Part shown: one piece after another, positions 50,675 to 59,121 of the stretch | How the letters are laid out: every line of letters begins with the position of its first letter | Position numbering within the stretch: position 1 is the stretch's first letter | Source: JAGWRI01 sp035700805 | GTDB lineage: Bacteria > Gemmatimonadota > Gemmatimonadetes > Gemmatimonadales > Gemmatimonadaceae | Direction: 5' to 3' | Assembly (NCBI GenBank): GCA_035700805.1 | Contig: DASSOG010000026.1 | Coordinates: 57,051 to 121,050 of the forward strand | DNA: 64,000 nt | Notes under the pieces: model-generated | The model's database searches: none | What the model was told of the DNA's origin: nothing | What the model saw: the letters and a program-made list of their open reading frames with translations, nothing else | Position numbers and translations under genes: made by a program

Positions 50675-52054
50675 CTACAGGCCGTGGCGCTGCAGGCGCC
50701 GGTAGAGCGCGCTGCGCGAGAGCCCCAGCGCTGAGGCCGCCTGGCTGACGTTGCCGTCGTAGCGCGCCATCGCCTTGCGGATGAGCACACGCTCCACGTC
50801 CTCCAGGCTCATGTCTTCGAGCGCCGCGCCCGGTTCGCCACCGGGAGAGACGGACGCGGACTGCAACGCCAGGTCGCCTTCACGCACCGTGGTGTCCTGC
50901 GCCAGCAGCGTGGCGCGCTCCACGGCGTGGGCCAGCTCCCGCACGTTCCCGGGCCACGAATAGCGCAGCAGGGCCTGCATGGCCCCTGGGCTGAAGGAAT
51001 CCACCGGGCGCCGGTAGTGCGCGGCCAGTTGCTGCAGGAAGTGCGCGGCCAGCAGCGGAATGTCCTCCCGCCGCTCCCGCAGGGGCGGCAGGTGTATCTC
51101 CACGGTGTTCAGCCGGAAGAGCAGGTCCTCGCGAAAGCGACCGGCCGCCACCTCGGCGCGCAGGTCGGCGTTGGTGGCCGCCAGGATGCGGACGTTCACG
51201 CGTCGTGACCGGGACGAGCCCACGCGCTCGAACTCCCCCGTCTGCAGCACACGCAGCAGCTTGGCCTGCTGCGGCGCGGAGAGGTTGGCCACTTCATCCA
51301 GGAAGAGCGTGCCCCCGTCGGCCAGCTCAAATCGCCCCACGCGGTCGGCCTTGGCGTCGGTGAACGCGCCCTTCACGTGGCCGAACATCTCGCTCTCGAA
51401 CACGCCTTCGGAGAGGCCACCCAGGTTCACCGTCACCATGGGGCGCGCGCTGCGGGGTGACGCCGCGTGCAGCCAGCCCGCCACCACTTCCTTGCCGGTG
51501 CCGTGCTCGCCCGTTATGAGCGCACTGGCATCGGAGGGGCCGATCTTCTCCATGAGCCGGAGCACCGGCTGCATGGCGGGGGACTGCGCGATGAGGCGTG
51601 GCGCGCCCTCGGGCCGCAGCGCGCGGTTCTCGCTTTCCAGCCGCTGGCTGCGGCGGATGGCCTGCCCCAGTTCCACCTGCGTGGCCAGGACGTGCAGCAG
51701 GCGGGCATTGTCCCAGGGCTTCTCGATGTAGTCGCGAGCGCCATGCCGGAGCGCGGCCACCGCGCCCTCGATGCTTCCCCACGCCGTCATCACGATCACG
51801 GGAAGCGTGGCGTCCAGCGCCTGCAATCGCGCCAGCAGGTCCAGTCCCTCCACGCCGCCCGTGGTGTCACGCGTGTAGTTCATGTCCATGAGCAGCGCGT
51901 CAAAATCCGTGCGGCTCGCGGCGCTGATCACCTCGTGTGGAGAGGCGGCGGTCTCCACCGTGTATCCCTCACCCCGCAGGAGCAGGCGCAGGGCCTCCAG
52001 GACATCGCGGTCGTCGTCGGCCACCAGCAGGCGCGGGGTGTCGGTCATGGGCAA
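50675..52054 (-). CDS. NtrC-type sigma-54-dependent response regulator
   Basis: A 459-residue activator: receiver with phospho-acceptor Asp57 (LLMDMNY), AAA+ domain with Walker A GEHGTGKE (182-189), Walker B LFLDEV (250-255) and Arg finger region, and a Fis-type HTH at the end (NVSQAASALGLSRSALYRRL). The sigma-54 contact loop is GAFTDA (229-234) instead of GAFTGA. Since a good sigma-54 promoter precedes the operon, the protein probably still works with sigma-54. It lies 60 bp after the permease and 9 bp before its kinase. Confidence 0.93.
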   Translation of the reverse strand: MPMTDTPRLLVADDDRDVLEALRLLLRGEGYTVETAASPHEVISAASRTDFDALLMDMNYTRDTTGGVEGLDLLARLQALDATLPVIVMTAWGSIEGAVAALRHGARDYIEKPWDNARLLHVLATQVELGQAIRRSQRLESENRALRPEGAPRLIAQSPAMQPVLRLMEKIGPSDASALITGEHGTGKEVVAGWLHAASPRSARPMVTVNLGGLSEGVFESEMFGHVKGAFTDAKADRVGRFELADGGTLFLDEVANLSAPQQAKLLRVLQTGEFERVGSSRSRRVNVRILAATNADLRAEVAAGRFREDLLFRLNTVEIHLPPLRERREDIPLLAAHFLQQLAAHYRRPVDSFSPGAMQALLRYSWPGNVRELAHAVERATLLAQDTTVREGDLALQSASVSPGGEPGAALEDMSLEDVERVLIRKAMARYDGNVSQAASALGLSRSALYRRLQRHGL

Positions 52055-52114
52055 AGGTTATCGGATTCGCAGGGCGCGGGCCATGGTCGTTCACGACGCG
52101 GGCGCTCGGCGCCG

Positions 52115-54478
52115 TCACTCGTCACGCAGCGCGATCATCGGATCCACCTTGGTCGCGCGCCGCGCGGGCAGGTAGCAGGCGGCCAGCCCAACCAGCATCA
52201 GCACCGCGGGGACCGTCGAGAAGGTGAGCAGGTCCCGGGGGCTGACGCCGAACAGCAGGCTCGCCAGGAACCGCGTGAGTCCCAGCGAGAGCGCCACGCC
52301 GACCACCGTGCCCAGCAGCACCATCCCCATCCCCTCGCGCAGCACGAACCGGAGCACGCGGTACCGGTCGGCGCCCAGCGCCTTCCGGATACCCAGTTCG
52401 CGCGTGCGCTGGGTCACCTGGAACGCCATCACGCCGTACAGGCCGACGGCCGCCAGCAGCAGGGCCAGCCCGGCAAATACGTTAATCAGTAAGGCGTTGA
52501 ACCGCCGGGTGGCAACGTACTGGGTCATCTGCTGCTCCAGGGTCGCCAGCGTGTAGCGGACCTGCGTCGGATCCCGGTCCTTGATGGCGGCGCGGAGGGC
52601 GGCTTCCACCGGCCCCGGGTCACCGGCATAACGCACGGCCAGGACGTACGGCGTGTTGGCGGTCATCGGGACATACAGCTGCGGCAGGCGCGGTGTGTCG
52701 GCACCGGGTTGCTGCACGTCCCGCACGACGGCCACTATCGGGAGCGCGCGCGAGTTGATGGATGTCAGGTTGAGCGTCTGGCCGATGGGACTGGCCTGGG
52801 GGAAAAGCACCGCGGCCGCGCTCGCACTCAGCACCAAACCCGGTGGGTCGTTGCGGCCGGGCAGGCGCCCTGCCGCCAGTTCGACTCCCACGGCCTCGAG
52901 GTATCCCGGGCTCACCTCGGCCACGGCCATGGGCGGGGACTTGGCGCCCCCCTTTGGCATGAGGATGCTGGTCGTCATCCGATACCCTTCCACCAGGGGA
53001 GCATCGGAATAACCCGCCGCGCGCACTCCGGGCAGCGCGCGAGCGCGCTCCGCCAGCTGGTCAAAGAACGCCATCCCCGCAGCGCCCCCGTAATAGCGGT
53101 CTCCGTGCAGGGACAGGTTGAGCGTCAACGCGTGTTCCGGATGGAACCCGAGATCCACCTTTGTCGCGCGCGCCAGGCTCTGGGTCAGCAGCCCCGCGCC
53201 CGTGAGCAGCAGGAGGGCCAGGGCCAGCTCGCCAACCACCAGTGTCCGGCGGAGTGTATGCTGGGTCCGGTTCGACGTGGTCCGCGTTGCGCCCCCCGCG
53301 AGCGATGCCGCAAAGTTTCCCCGGATGGTGGCCAGCGCGGGTACGAGCCCGAACACCAGGCCGGTGAGGGTGGAGACGCCAAGAGCGAACGCGAATACCG
53401 TGGGATCCAGCGAGATGTCACTCACCCGCGCCACGCTGGCCGGGCTGATGCGCAGGAAATATGGCAACGACCAGAGCGGCACGAGCAGCCCCAGCGCGCC
53501 GCCCGCCACGCTGACCAGCAGGCTCTCAACCACCAGTTGCCGCGCCAGCCGCCAGTGCGGGGCTCCCAGCGCCACGCGCACCGCGAATTCGCGTTCCCGC
53601 GCGGCCGCGCGCGCCAGCAGCAGGTTGGCCACGTTGGCGCAGGCGATGAGCAACAGGAACCCCACGGCGCCAAGGAGCAGCAGCAGGGCCTTGCGCGTGG
53701 ATCCGAACATGCGCTCGTGCAAGGTCATCACCACCACGCCTGACCGGGCCTGCGCGCCGCCGTCCGGGGTGGCCGTGCCGGCCACGCGGCGGTTCAGCGC
53801 GGCCAGCTCACTGCTCGCCGTGGCCGCATCCACGCCGGGGCGCAGTTGCCCCACCACCTGCCAGAAGAACGTGAAGCCGGGCTTCAGCGTGGGGAGCACG
53901 CGCAGCGTCCAGTAGGTGGCATTGCGTGGCGCCGCGAACCCCGGGGGCATCACGCCCAGCACCTGGTACGGCGTATCATCCAGCGTGAGGGTCTGTCCCA
54001 CGACGCCCGGGTCGGCGCCAAGCTGCGTCCACAGGCGGTGCGACAGCAGCACGACTGGCGGGGCACCCGGCTGCTCGTCATCCGGGCGGAAGCCGCGGCC
54101 CAGCACCGGACGCGCCCCGAACACGTTCATGAATTGCGCCGACACCTGCTCGCCGGAGAGCTCCACCGGATCCCCGCGACCGGTCATCACCTGCCGGGCG
54201 CCGCCGTAGATCGCCAGGTATTCAAGGGCGTGCGCGGCCTGCTGCCACTCGAGGTAGTGGTCCTGCGTGACGACCTGCTGGTCCTTTCCATCCGTTGTCT
54301 CGGATACCGAGACGATCCGATCCGCGTGCGGATACGGCAGCGGCCGCAGCAGGACGGCATTCACGATGGTGAACAGCGTAGTGGTGGCGCCGATCCCCAG
54401 CGCCAGCGTGAGGATGGCGACCACGGCAAACAGCGGGCGGTGGCGAAGCGAACGGAAGGCGGTGCGCAGATCACTCAT
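52115..54478 (-). CDS. ABC efflux permease, ADOP/MacB-like
   Basis: A 787-residue duplicated permease: TM1 with LTLALGIGATTTLFTIVNAVLLRPLPYP (two pieces), a MacB periplasmic core, an FtsX block (VGFLLLIACANVANLLLARAAARERE area), a second core and a second FtsX block ending in LPARRATKVDPMIALRDE. Unlike the orphan at 27-29 kb, this one sits with two ATPases and an adaptor and so forms a full MacAB-like efflux pump. 90 bp after the second ATPase gene on the same strand. Confidence 0.93.
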   Translation of the reverse strand: MSDLRTAFRSLRHRPLFAVVAILTLALGIGATTTLFTIVNAVLLRPLPYPHADRIVSVSETTDGKDQQVVTQDHYLEWQQAAHALEYLAIYGGARQVMTGRGDPVELSGEQVSAQFMNVFGARPVLGRGFRPDDEQPGAPPVVLLSHRLWTQLGADPGVVGQTLTLDDTPYQVLGVMPPGFAAPRNATYWTLRVLPTLKPGFTFFWQVVGQLRPGVDAATASSELAALNRRVAGTATPDGGAQARSGVVVMTLHERMFGSTRKALLLLLGAVGFLLLIACANVANLLLARAAAREREFAVRVALGAPHWRLARQLVVESLLVSVAGGALGLLVPLWSLPYFLRISPASVARVSDISLDPTVFAFALGVSTLTGLVFGLVPALATIRGNFAASLAGGATRTTSNRTQHTLRRTLVVGELALALLLLTGAGLLTQSLARATKVDLGFHPEHALTLNLSLHGDRYYGGAAGMAFFDQLAERARALPGVRAAGYSDAPLVEGYRMTTSILMPKGGAKSPPMAVAEVSPGYLEAVGVELAAGRLPGRNDPPGLVLSASAAAVLFPQASPIGQTLNLTSINSRALPIVAVVRDVQQPGADTPRLPQLYVPMTANTPYVLAVRYAGDPGPVEAALRAAIKDRDPTQVRYTLATLEQQMTQYVATRRFNALLINVFAGLALLLAAVGLYGVMAFQVTQRTRELGIRKALGADRYRVLRFVLREGMGMVLLGTVVGVALSLGLTRFLASLLFGVSPRDLLTFSTVPAVLMLVGLAACYLPARRATKVDPMIALRDE

Positions 54479-54568
54479 GGGACTCCTCCTGGCCGGGGGT
54501 GCAACTCATGCAGGAGGGAGCGACGGGGGGCGTCGAGCGCCACGGTCTTCCGCGCCCTCAGCCGCCGT

Positions 54569-55228
54569 TCACTCGATCCATCCATCCTTCAGGTTGATGA
54601 TCCGGTTCCCGTATGCCGCATTCGTCTCCGAATGCGTCACCTGGATGATGGTGGTTCCCTGTTTATTCAGCTTCGTGAACAGTTCCATGATCTCCTGGCC
54701 CTGCGCTGAGTGCAGGTTGCCCGTGGGCTCGTCGGCCAGGAGGATGGACGGCTTGTGGATCACCGCGCGCGCCACGGCCACGAGCTGCTGCTGGCCGCCG
54801 GAGAGCTGGCTGGGATAGAGATCCTTCTTGGCCACCATCCCGAACCGGTCCAGCGTGTCGGCCACGATGGCCTGCCGCTCGGACTTCCGGATATCCCGAT
54901 ACGACAACGGGATATCCAGGTTCTCGGAAACGGTCAGGTCGTCGAGCAGGTGGTACTGCTGGAACACGAAGCCCACGTATTCCTTGTGCAGCGCCACGCG
55001 CTTCTTGGTGTTGAGCGCATGTACCGCGTGGTCGAACAGGTAGTACTCCCCCGTCCACGCGCCATCGAGCATGCCGAGGATGGCCAGCAGGGTGGACTTG
55101 CCGGCGCCGGAGGGACCCATGAAGGTGACGAACTCCCCCTGGGCGATGTCCAGCGTGATCTGCCGAAGGACAAAGGTCTGCCCCCCGGCAATGGGATAGC
55201 TCTTCTCAACGTTGCGGAGCGAAATCAT
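54569..55228 (-). CDS. ABC transporter ATPase (MacB/LolD-type), second copy
   Basis: A 219-residue ATPase. Walker A GPSGAGKST, Q-loop FQQYHLL, signature LSGGQQQ, Walker B ILLADEPTGN and switch His (VTHS) are complete. The start MISLRNVEKSYP at 55228 is preferred to the longer frame. The Walker B stretch ends NLHSAQG where LolD-type proteins have NLDS, so the D-loop Asp is His: ATP hydrolysis coupling may be altered. Works with the permease downstream. Confidence 0.92.
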   Translation of the reverse strand: MISLRNVEKSYPIAGGQTFVLRQITLDIAQGEFVTFMGPSGAGKSTLLAILGMLDGAWTGEYYLFDHAVHALNTKKRVALHKEYVGFVFQQYHLLDDLTVSENLDIPLSYRDIRKSERQAIVADTLDRFGMVAKKDLYPSQLSGGQQQLVAVARAVIHKPSILLADEPTGNLHSAQGQEIMELFTKLNKQGTTIIQVTHSETNAAYGNRIINLKDGWIE

Positions 55229-55300
55229 GTCAGGGGCTGCCTGGGGAATCCAGCGGACGGCGGAGGGCCGGCGGCGAAGCAGCGCCGCCGGCCCGTGCAC

Positions 55301-56011
55301 TCAGGCGTGCGCCGGCACCGTCGGCTGTTCGTCCACCACGCGACCGTCGAACAAGTTAATGGACCGGTCCGCGTGCGCGGCGTAGCGCGCATCGTGCGTC
55401 ACCATGCAGATGGTGGCCCCGTTGCGATGCAGCTCGCGGAGCAGGTCCATCACCTGCTCACCGTTGCCGGAGTCCAGGTTTCCGGTGGGCTCGTCGGCCA
55501 GGAGGATGGCCGGGTCGCCCGCCACCGCGCGGGCCACGGCTACGCGCTGCTGCTGGCCGCCCGAAAGCTGCGCCGGAAAGTGCTTCACGCGGTGCGACAT
55601 CCCCACGCGGTCAAGCGCCGCATGCACGCGTTCCTTGCGCTCGCTGGACGCCATGCCGCGATACGTGAGCGGCAGTTCCACGTTCTCGTACACGGTCAGG
55701 TCGCCAATCAGGTTGAACGCCTGGAAGATGAACCCGATCTGCCGGTTGCGCACGCGCGCCCGGTCGCCGGCGTCGAGGCCGGCCACCGCGTGGCCATCCA
55801 GCAGGTACTCGCCATCACTCGGCGTGTCGAGCAGGCCGAGGATGGAGAGGAGGGTGGTCTTGCCGCATCCCGACGGGCCCGAGATGGCCACGTACTCACC
55901 CTGCCTGATCTCCAGGTGGACATCGGCCAGGGCGTGCGTCTCCACTTCGTCGGTGAGGAACACCTTCTTGATGCCCTTCAACTGGATGAGGGCCTGCCCG
56001 TCTGTTGCCAT
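55301..56011 (-). CDS. ABC transporter ATPase (MacB/LolD-type), first copy
   Basis: A 236-residue ATPase with Walker A GPSGCGKTT, Q-loop FQAFNLI, signature LSGGQQQ, Walker B ILLADEPTGNLDS and switch His (VTHD). All residues needed for ATP hydrolysis are normal, including the D-loop that is altered in the second copy. It follows the adaptor gene by 49 bp and precedes the second ATPase by 72 bp. One permease chain with two different ATPases suggests an ATPase heterodimer. Confidence 0.93.
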   Translation of the reverse strand: MATDGQALIQLKGIKKVFLTDEVETHALADVHLEIRQGEYVAISGPSGCGKTTLLSILGLLDTPSDGEYLLDGHAVAGLDAGDRARVRNRQIGFIFQAFNLIGDLTVYENVELPLTYRGMASSERKERVHAALDRVGMSHRVKHFPAQLSGGQQQRVAVARAVAGDPAILLADEPTGNLDSGNGEQVMDLLRELHRNGATICMVTHDARYAAHADRSINLFDGRVVDEQPTVPAHA

Positions 56012-56060
56012 GGTTCGCTCCAGAATTGAATGACGTTCGCCAGTCCGCGCGGCCGCGCGG

Positions 56061-57329
56061 CTACTGTCCCACTCGGCACTTCGGACTGCATTTCACGCGG
56101 TCCACCGCGTCCCACTGCGACATGTCGGACAGGATCACCGTGTCGCCCACCGCCAGCCCGCGCAGGATCTGCACCTGGTTCACCGAACTCCGGCCAAGTT
56201 CCACCGACGTCCGGACCGCAAAGTCTCCCCCTTGGACAACCTTGAACAGCCCAACGGTTCCCGACCCGGCGCCATACCCCGGGCGGCCGGTGAAGAGTAC
56301 GTTGTCCAGCCGTTCGATGGTAATGGTGCCGTCCACGCTCAGGTCGGGCACTGCCCCACTGGGCAACGGCCCGTCCAGGGCCACATCCACCGTCACCGTC
56401 CCATTCTGCGAAGAAGGATCCTTGCGCGCCACGTGGCCCGGGATCAATCCGTTGTGCGTATCAATCACGGCCTTCTGTCCTACGGCCACGTCCTTGGCCT
56501 GGGTTTCGGGAATGCGCAACGTGGCCTTGAGCTTGTCCGGCTGCACCACCTTGCCGATCACCGTGCCTTCCGTGATGTACTGCCCCAGCTCCAGCACCTT
56601 GTCCTGCTGCAACACGCCCGAGTCCCCGGCGCGCACGGTGAGCCCATCCTGCTTGTGCTTCTGCGCCTGGTACACTGTCCACAGCCCGTTCACCTGGTCG
56701 CGTTGCGCCGCCACCTGCGAGTCGGCCTGCTGGCGCGAGATCTCCAGCGTCTGCAGGGCGAACGCCAACTGGCTGCTGTCCTGTTCCACGAGCCTGCGGT
56801 TCTCGTCCACTTCGTTGGCCACGGCGAGTCCTCGCGTGGCCATCGAGTCGCTGGCCCGCGCCTTGTTGCGCGCCTGCAGGAGGGCCGTCTTGAGCTGCGC
56901 GATGGTGGACCGCTGCGTCAGTTGCTGCGTCTGAAGCTGGCCTTCCAGTTGCAGGAGCGCGGCGCGGGCTGACGCCCATGCCTGCTGCGACTGCAAGACC
57001 TGGATTTCCACGTCCGGGTTGGACATCGCGATGATCACGTCGTTCGGCTGCACGTGCGCGCCGGCCTGCTCCAGCAGCTTGTCAATGCGCCCCGTGGCCA
57101 CCGAGACGATCTGGCGCACATGCTCCGGCACCAGGTTGCCCGGCCCGCGGACATCCAGCACCATGTCGCCGCGCCTGACGGTGTCGGTCCAGAGCGTGCT
57201 GCCATCCACCGAGGGGGCCGCCGGCTTGAGCTTCGACAGGAAAATCGTGATGGCCACTACGGCGATCACGCCGATGCCCCACGCGATGTACTGCTTGGTC
57301 TTGGGCTGCTTTGGACGGACAATATCCAC
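56061..57329 (-). CDS. Periplasmic adaptor (HlyD/MacA-like) of the ABC efflux operon
   Basis: A 422-residue adaptor with an N-terminal membrane anchor (IAWGIGVIAVVAITIFLS), lipoyl half SVATGRIDKLLEQAG, a long coiled coil between about 110 and 230, the second half LTVRAGDSGVLQ, and beta-barrel and membrane-proximal domains. It starts at a GTG at 57329: ADOP-associated adaptors usually begin DI-x-RP just there, and the longer frame to 57410 would cover the sigma-54 promoter at 57378-57393, so upstream starts are excluded. First gene of the operon. Confidence 0.9.
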   Translation of the reverse strand: MDIVRPKQPKTKQYIAWGIGVIAVVAITIFLSKLKPAAPSVDGSTLWTDTVRRGDMVLDVRGPGNLVPEHVRQIVSVATGRIDKLLEQAGAHVQPNDVIIAMSNPDVEIQVLQSQQAWASARAALLQLEGQLQTQQLTQRSTIAQLKTALLQARNKARASDSMATRGLAVANEVDENRRLVEQDSSQLAFALQTLEISRQQADSQVAAQRDQVNGLWTVYQAQKHKQDGLTVRAGDSGVLQQDKVLELGQYITEGTVIGKVVQPDKLKATLRIPETQAKDVAVGQKAVIDTHNGLIPGHVARKDPSSQNGTVTVDVALDGPLPSGAVPDLSVDGTITIERLDNVLFTGRPGYGAGSGTVGLFKVVQGGDFAVRTSVELGRSSVNQVQILRGLAVGDTVILSDMSQWDAVDRVKCSPKCRVGQ

Positions 57330-57377
57330 GCGAGTTCTCGTCGAGAGGGGAGCGGGAGGGTTGGCTCCCCTCGAAAG

Positions 57378-57393
57378 AGCAAGGCCCATGCCA
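57378..57393 (-). promoter_or_regulatory. Sigma-54 promoter of the ABC efflux operon
   Basis: On the minus strand TGGCATGGGCCTTGCT: the -24 GG and -12 GC are exactly 10 bases apart and the match to TGGCAYR-N4-TTGCW is complete. It lies 48 bases upstream of the adaptor start, and decides that start. It fits the NtrC-type activator encoded in the same operon. Confidence 0.8.
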
Positions 57394-57472
57394 GAGCACG
57401 GGTCGGCCAACTACCTGCATTCCAAGCGGTTAGACACTTCACACCGCTGCGTGGTTTGACCCGGATGTGCGA

Positions 57473-57495
57473 AAGTGGGACTTACCGTCCCACTT
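57473..57495. promoter_or_regulatory. Activator-binding site (UAS) candidate for the NtrC-type regulator
   Basis: AAGTGGGAC-TTACC-GTCCCACTT: perfect 9-bp arms with a 5-base centre, extended imperfectly on both sides to about 57466-57502 (TGTGCG ... CGGACA). It sits about 80 bp upstream of the sigma-54 promoter, the typical enhancer distance. Confidence 0.7.
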
Positions 57496-57588
57496 CCGGA
57501 CACCGACGCCGCAGGGGTGCGCCCTGACTACGGCGCTATACCCGCGCTGGTGTCAGGCCACCCGAAGCCCGCCAGAACCCGGCCGGGC

Positions 57589-58239
57589 CTACCGATGGAT
57601 GATGCCGCCGGTGCCCGGGCGAGGGAAAGTGGGGAAGCGGGTGGCCGTGCCGATGCCGCCAGCGGGCTGGACGTAGATCCCGGGACGACGGCCCCGCGCA
57701 CCGTGCGGTTCGCAGTTGTCGCCGTCCACGTCCCCACCGCGGATCACCACGCCGATCACGGGCCCGATGATGCCCCATGCTCCCTGTCCGCGATCCGCGT
57801 CGCCGGAGGCGCCGGTTCGCGCCGGCGCATGCTCCACCGGCCCAGCCCCTCGGCGCGGCATGCGCGCCACGGGATCCAGCGTCGGCTCGGGGGTCGGTGC
57901 CTGCGCCACCGTCTGCACTTGCGGGGCGTCGGTGGTGGCGACGACCTCAGGAATTGCGGCGGCCTTCAGCTCCGGTGTCCTGGACGCGATTGCCCTGGGC
58001 CCCGGCGCCTTCACCAGGTGAGTCGCCGGACGGGGTGCCGACGGCGGCCGGGTTTCCAGGTCGTTGAAGTTGGCGGGGTCCACTGCCGGCGCCGGCATCT
58101 GCATGGTGCTCGTGGCAGCCAGCTTGAGATCGCGCTGCAGGTCCACGTTACCGTGCGCGGACGCGGAATCCGGACCACCGCACGCTGCCAGGGCGAGGGC
58201 TGCTGGCAGTGCGAGAGCTACCAACGATTTCCTGGGCAC
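57589..58239 (-). CDS. Proline/alanine-rich lipoprotein of unknown function
   Basis: A 216-residue protein with a lipoprotein signal (LALAAC, Cys20), so probably outer- or inner-membrane attached. The middle 25-135 is disordered, rich in Pro, Ala and Thr. A short Gly/Ile/Val-rich segment (GAWGIIGPVIGVVIRGGDVDGDNC, read in pieces) and a Gly/Arg/Pro-rich end follow. I recognise no family. It is reading towards the efflux operon's control region, and ends about 86 bp from the activator site. Confidence 0.6.
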   Translation of the reverse strand: MPRKSLVALALPAALALAACGGPDSASAHGNVDLQRDLKLAATSTMQMPAPAVDPANFNDLETRPPSAPRPATHLVKAPGPRAIASRTPELKAAAIPEVVATTDAPQVQTVAQAPTPEPTLDPVARMPRRGAGPVEHAPARTGASGDADRGQGAWGIIGPVIGVVIRGGDVDGDNCEPHGARGRRPGIYVQPAGGIGTATRFPTFPRPGTGGIIHR

Positions 58240-58373
58240 GGGGCCTCCCGGCTACCGGGTGGGAACGCGGGCCGCAAGCACCAGCCCGCTTTGTATACAG
58301 TACCGCTTACCAGTCCACTTGCAAGCGCCGGGCCAGCAGTTGAGCCGCGAACTGCGCGGTTCCGGGGGTTCCG

Positions 58374-58393
58374 GTGTCCCGTACCGGGGACAC
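58374..58393. promoter_or_regulatory. Operator-like palindrome between divergent lipoprotein genes
   Basis: GTGTCCCGTACCGGGGACAC: perfect 7-bp arms around a 6-base centre, between the start of the proline-rich lipoprotein (minus) and the NTF2-like lipoprotein (plus). The outer GTGTCC/GGACAC resembles the flank of the activator site at 57.5 kb. Role unproven. Confidence 0.4.
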
Positions 58394-58496
58394 GGAGCGG
58401 ATATTTCGTCCCTTTCCAGCCCCACGCACCCGCCGACGCTTCACGCGCTGCGGCGGCGGGCTGTCCTTTGCGCCGCGGAACTTCCACCTTTGCTGC

Positions 58497-59027
58497 GTGC
58501 GACCTCTTGCCTTCGCCTCGCTTGCCGGCGCCGCGCTGATTGCCGCGGCGTGCGCGCCGCGTCCGCCGGAGCGCCCGGGCCTCACCCATGCGCAGGCGCA
58601 GGAAATTCGCGCGGAGATCCGCGACGAAGTGACCAGGGCGTACGACCTGTCCCGCCCCGACATCGCCGCCAACATGCTCAGCCTGTATCCCGACTCGGGG
58701 CGTATCGTCTCGGCGACGGGCGGCAAGCTCGTGACGTCGCTCGATTCGCTGCGCGGCGGCATTCACTATTTCTGGGATAACGTGGGCCGCTACATGCAGC
58801 AGCCCACGTGGGTCTGGAAGCAGATGATCATCGACGTGCTCTCGCCGGACGCGGCCGTGATGACGGCCACGTACCACATTCCCCACCGCACCCCCCGTGG
58901 CCAGCCGCACGACATTGCCGGCGCGTGGACGGCGGTGTTCGTGCGCCAGCACGGAAAATGGGTCATCATTCAGGAACATCTCTCGGACCTGCCGGCCGAT
59001 ACCGGCACCGTCCGGACCACGCGCTGA
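58497..59027 (+). CDS. NTF2-like (SnoaL/DUF4440-type) lipoprotein
   Basis: A 176-residue protein from a GTG at 58497, chosen because it gives a clean lipoprotein signal (LIAAAC, Cys19); the longer frame has an Arg-rich front without function. A cystatin-like NTF2 fold is suggested by the helix RAEIRDEVTRAYDLSRPDIAANMLSLYPDSGRIV and the strands DVLSPDAAVMTATYHI and WTAVFVRQHGKWVIIQEHLS, as in DUF4440 proteins. Ligand or reaction unknown. The next gene starts 95 bp downstream. Confidence 0.75.
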   Translation: MRPLAFASLAGAALIAAACAPRPPERPGLTHAQAQEIRAEIRDEVTRAYDLSRPDIAANMLSLYPDSGRIVSATGGKLVTSLDSLRGGIHYFWDNVGRYMQQPTWVWKQMIIDVLSPDAAVMTATYHIPHRTPRGQPHDIAGAWTAVFVRQHGKWVIIQEHLSDLPADTGTVRTTR

Positions 59028-59121
59028 GCGTGGGACGGGAATCGCCGACCCGCTGGGCCGCCTCCTGCCTCACGTTTCAGCCATCCGCATCCCCTCGCAC
59101 CCGCATCCAACCGCCACGACC

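Noticed and set aside
57330..57410. N-terminal extension of the ABC adaptor
   Set aside because: It would cover the sigma-54 promoter, and the family's N-terminus begins at the GTG at 57329.
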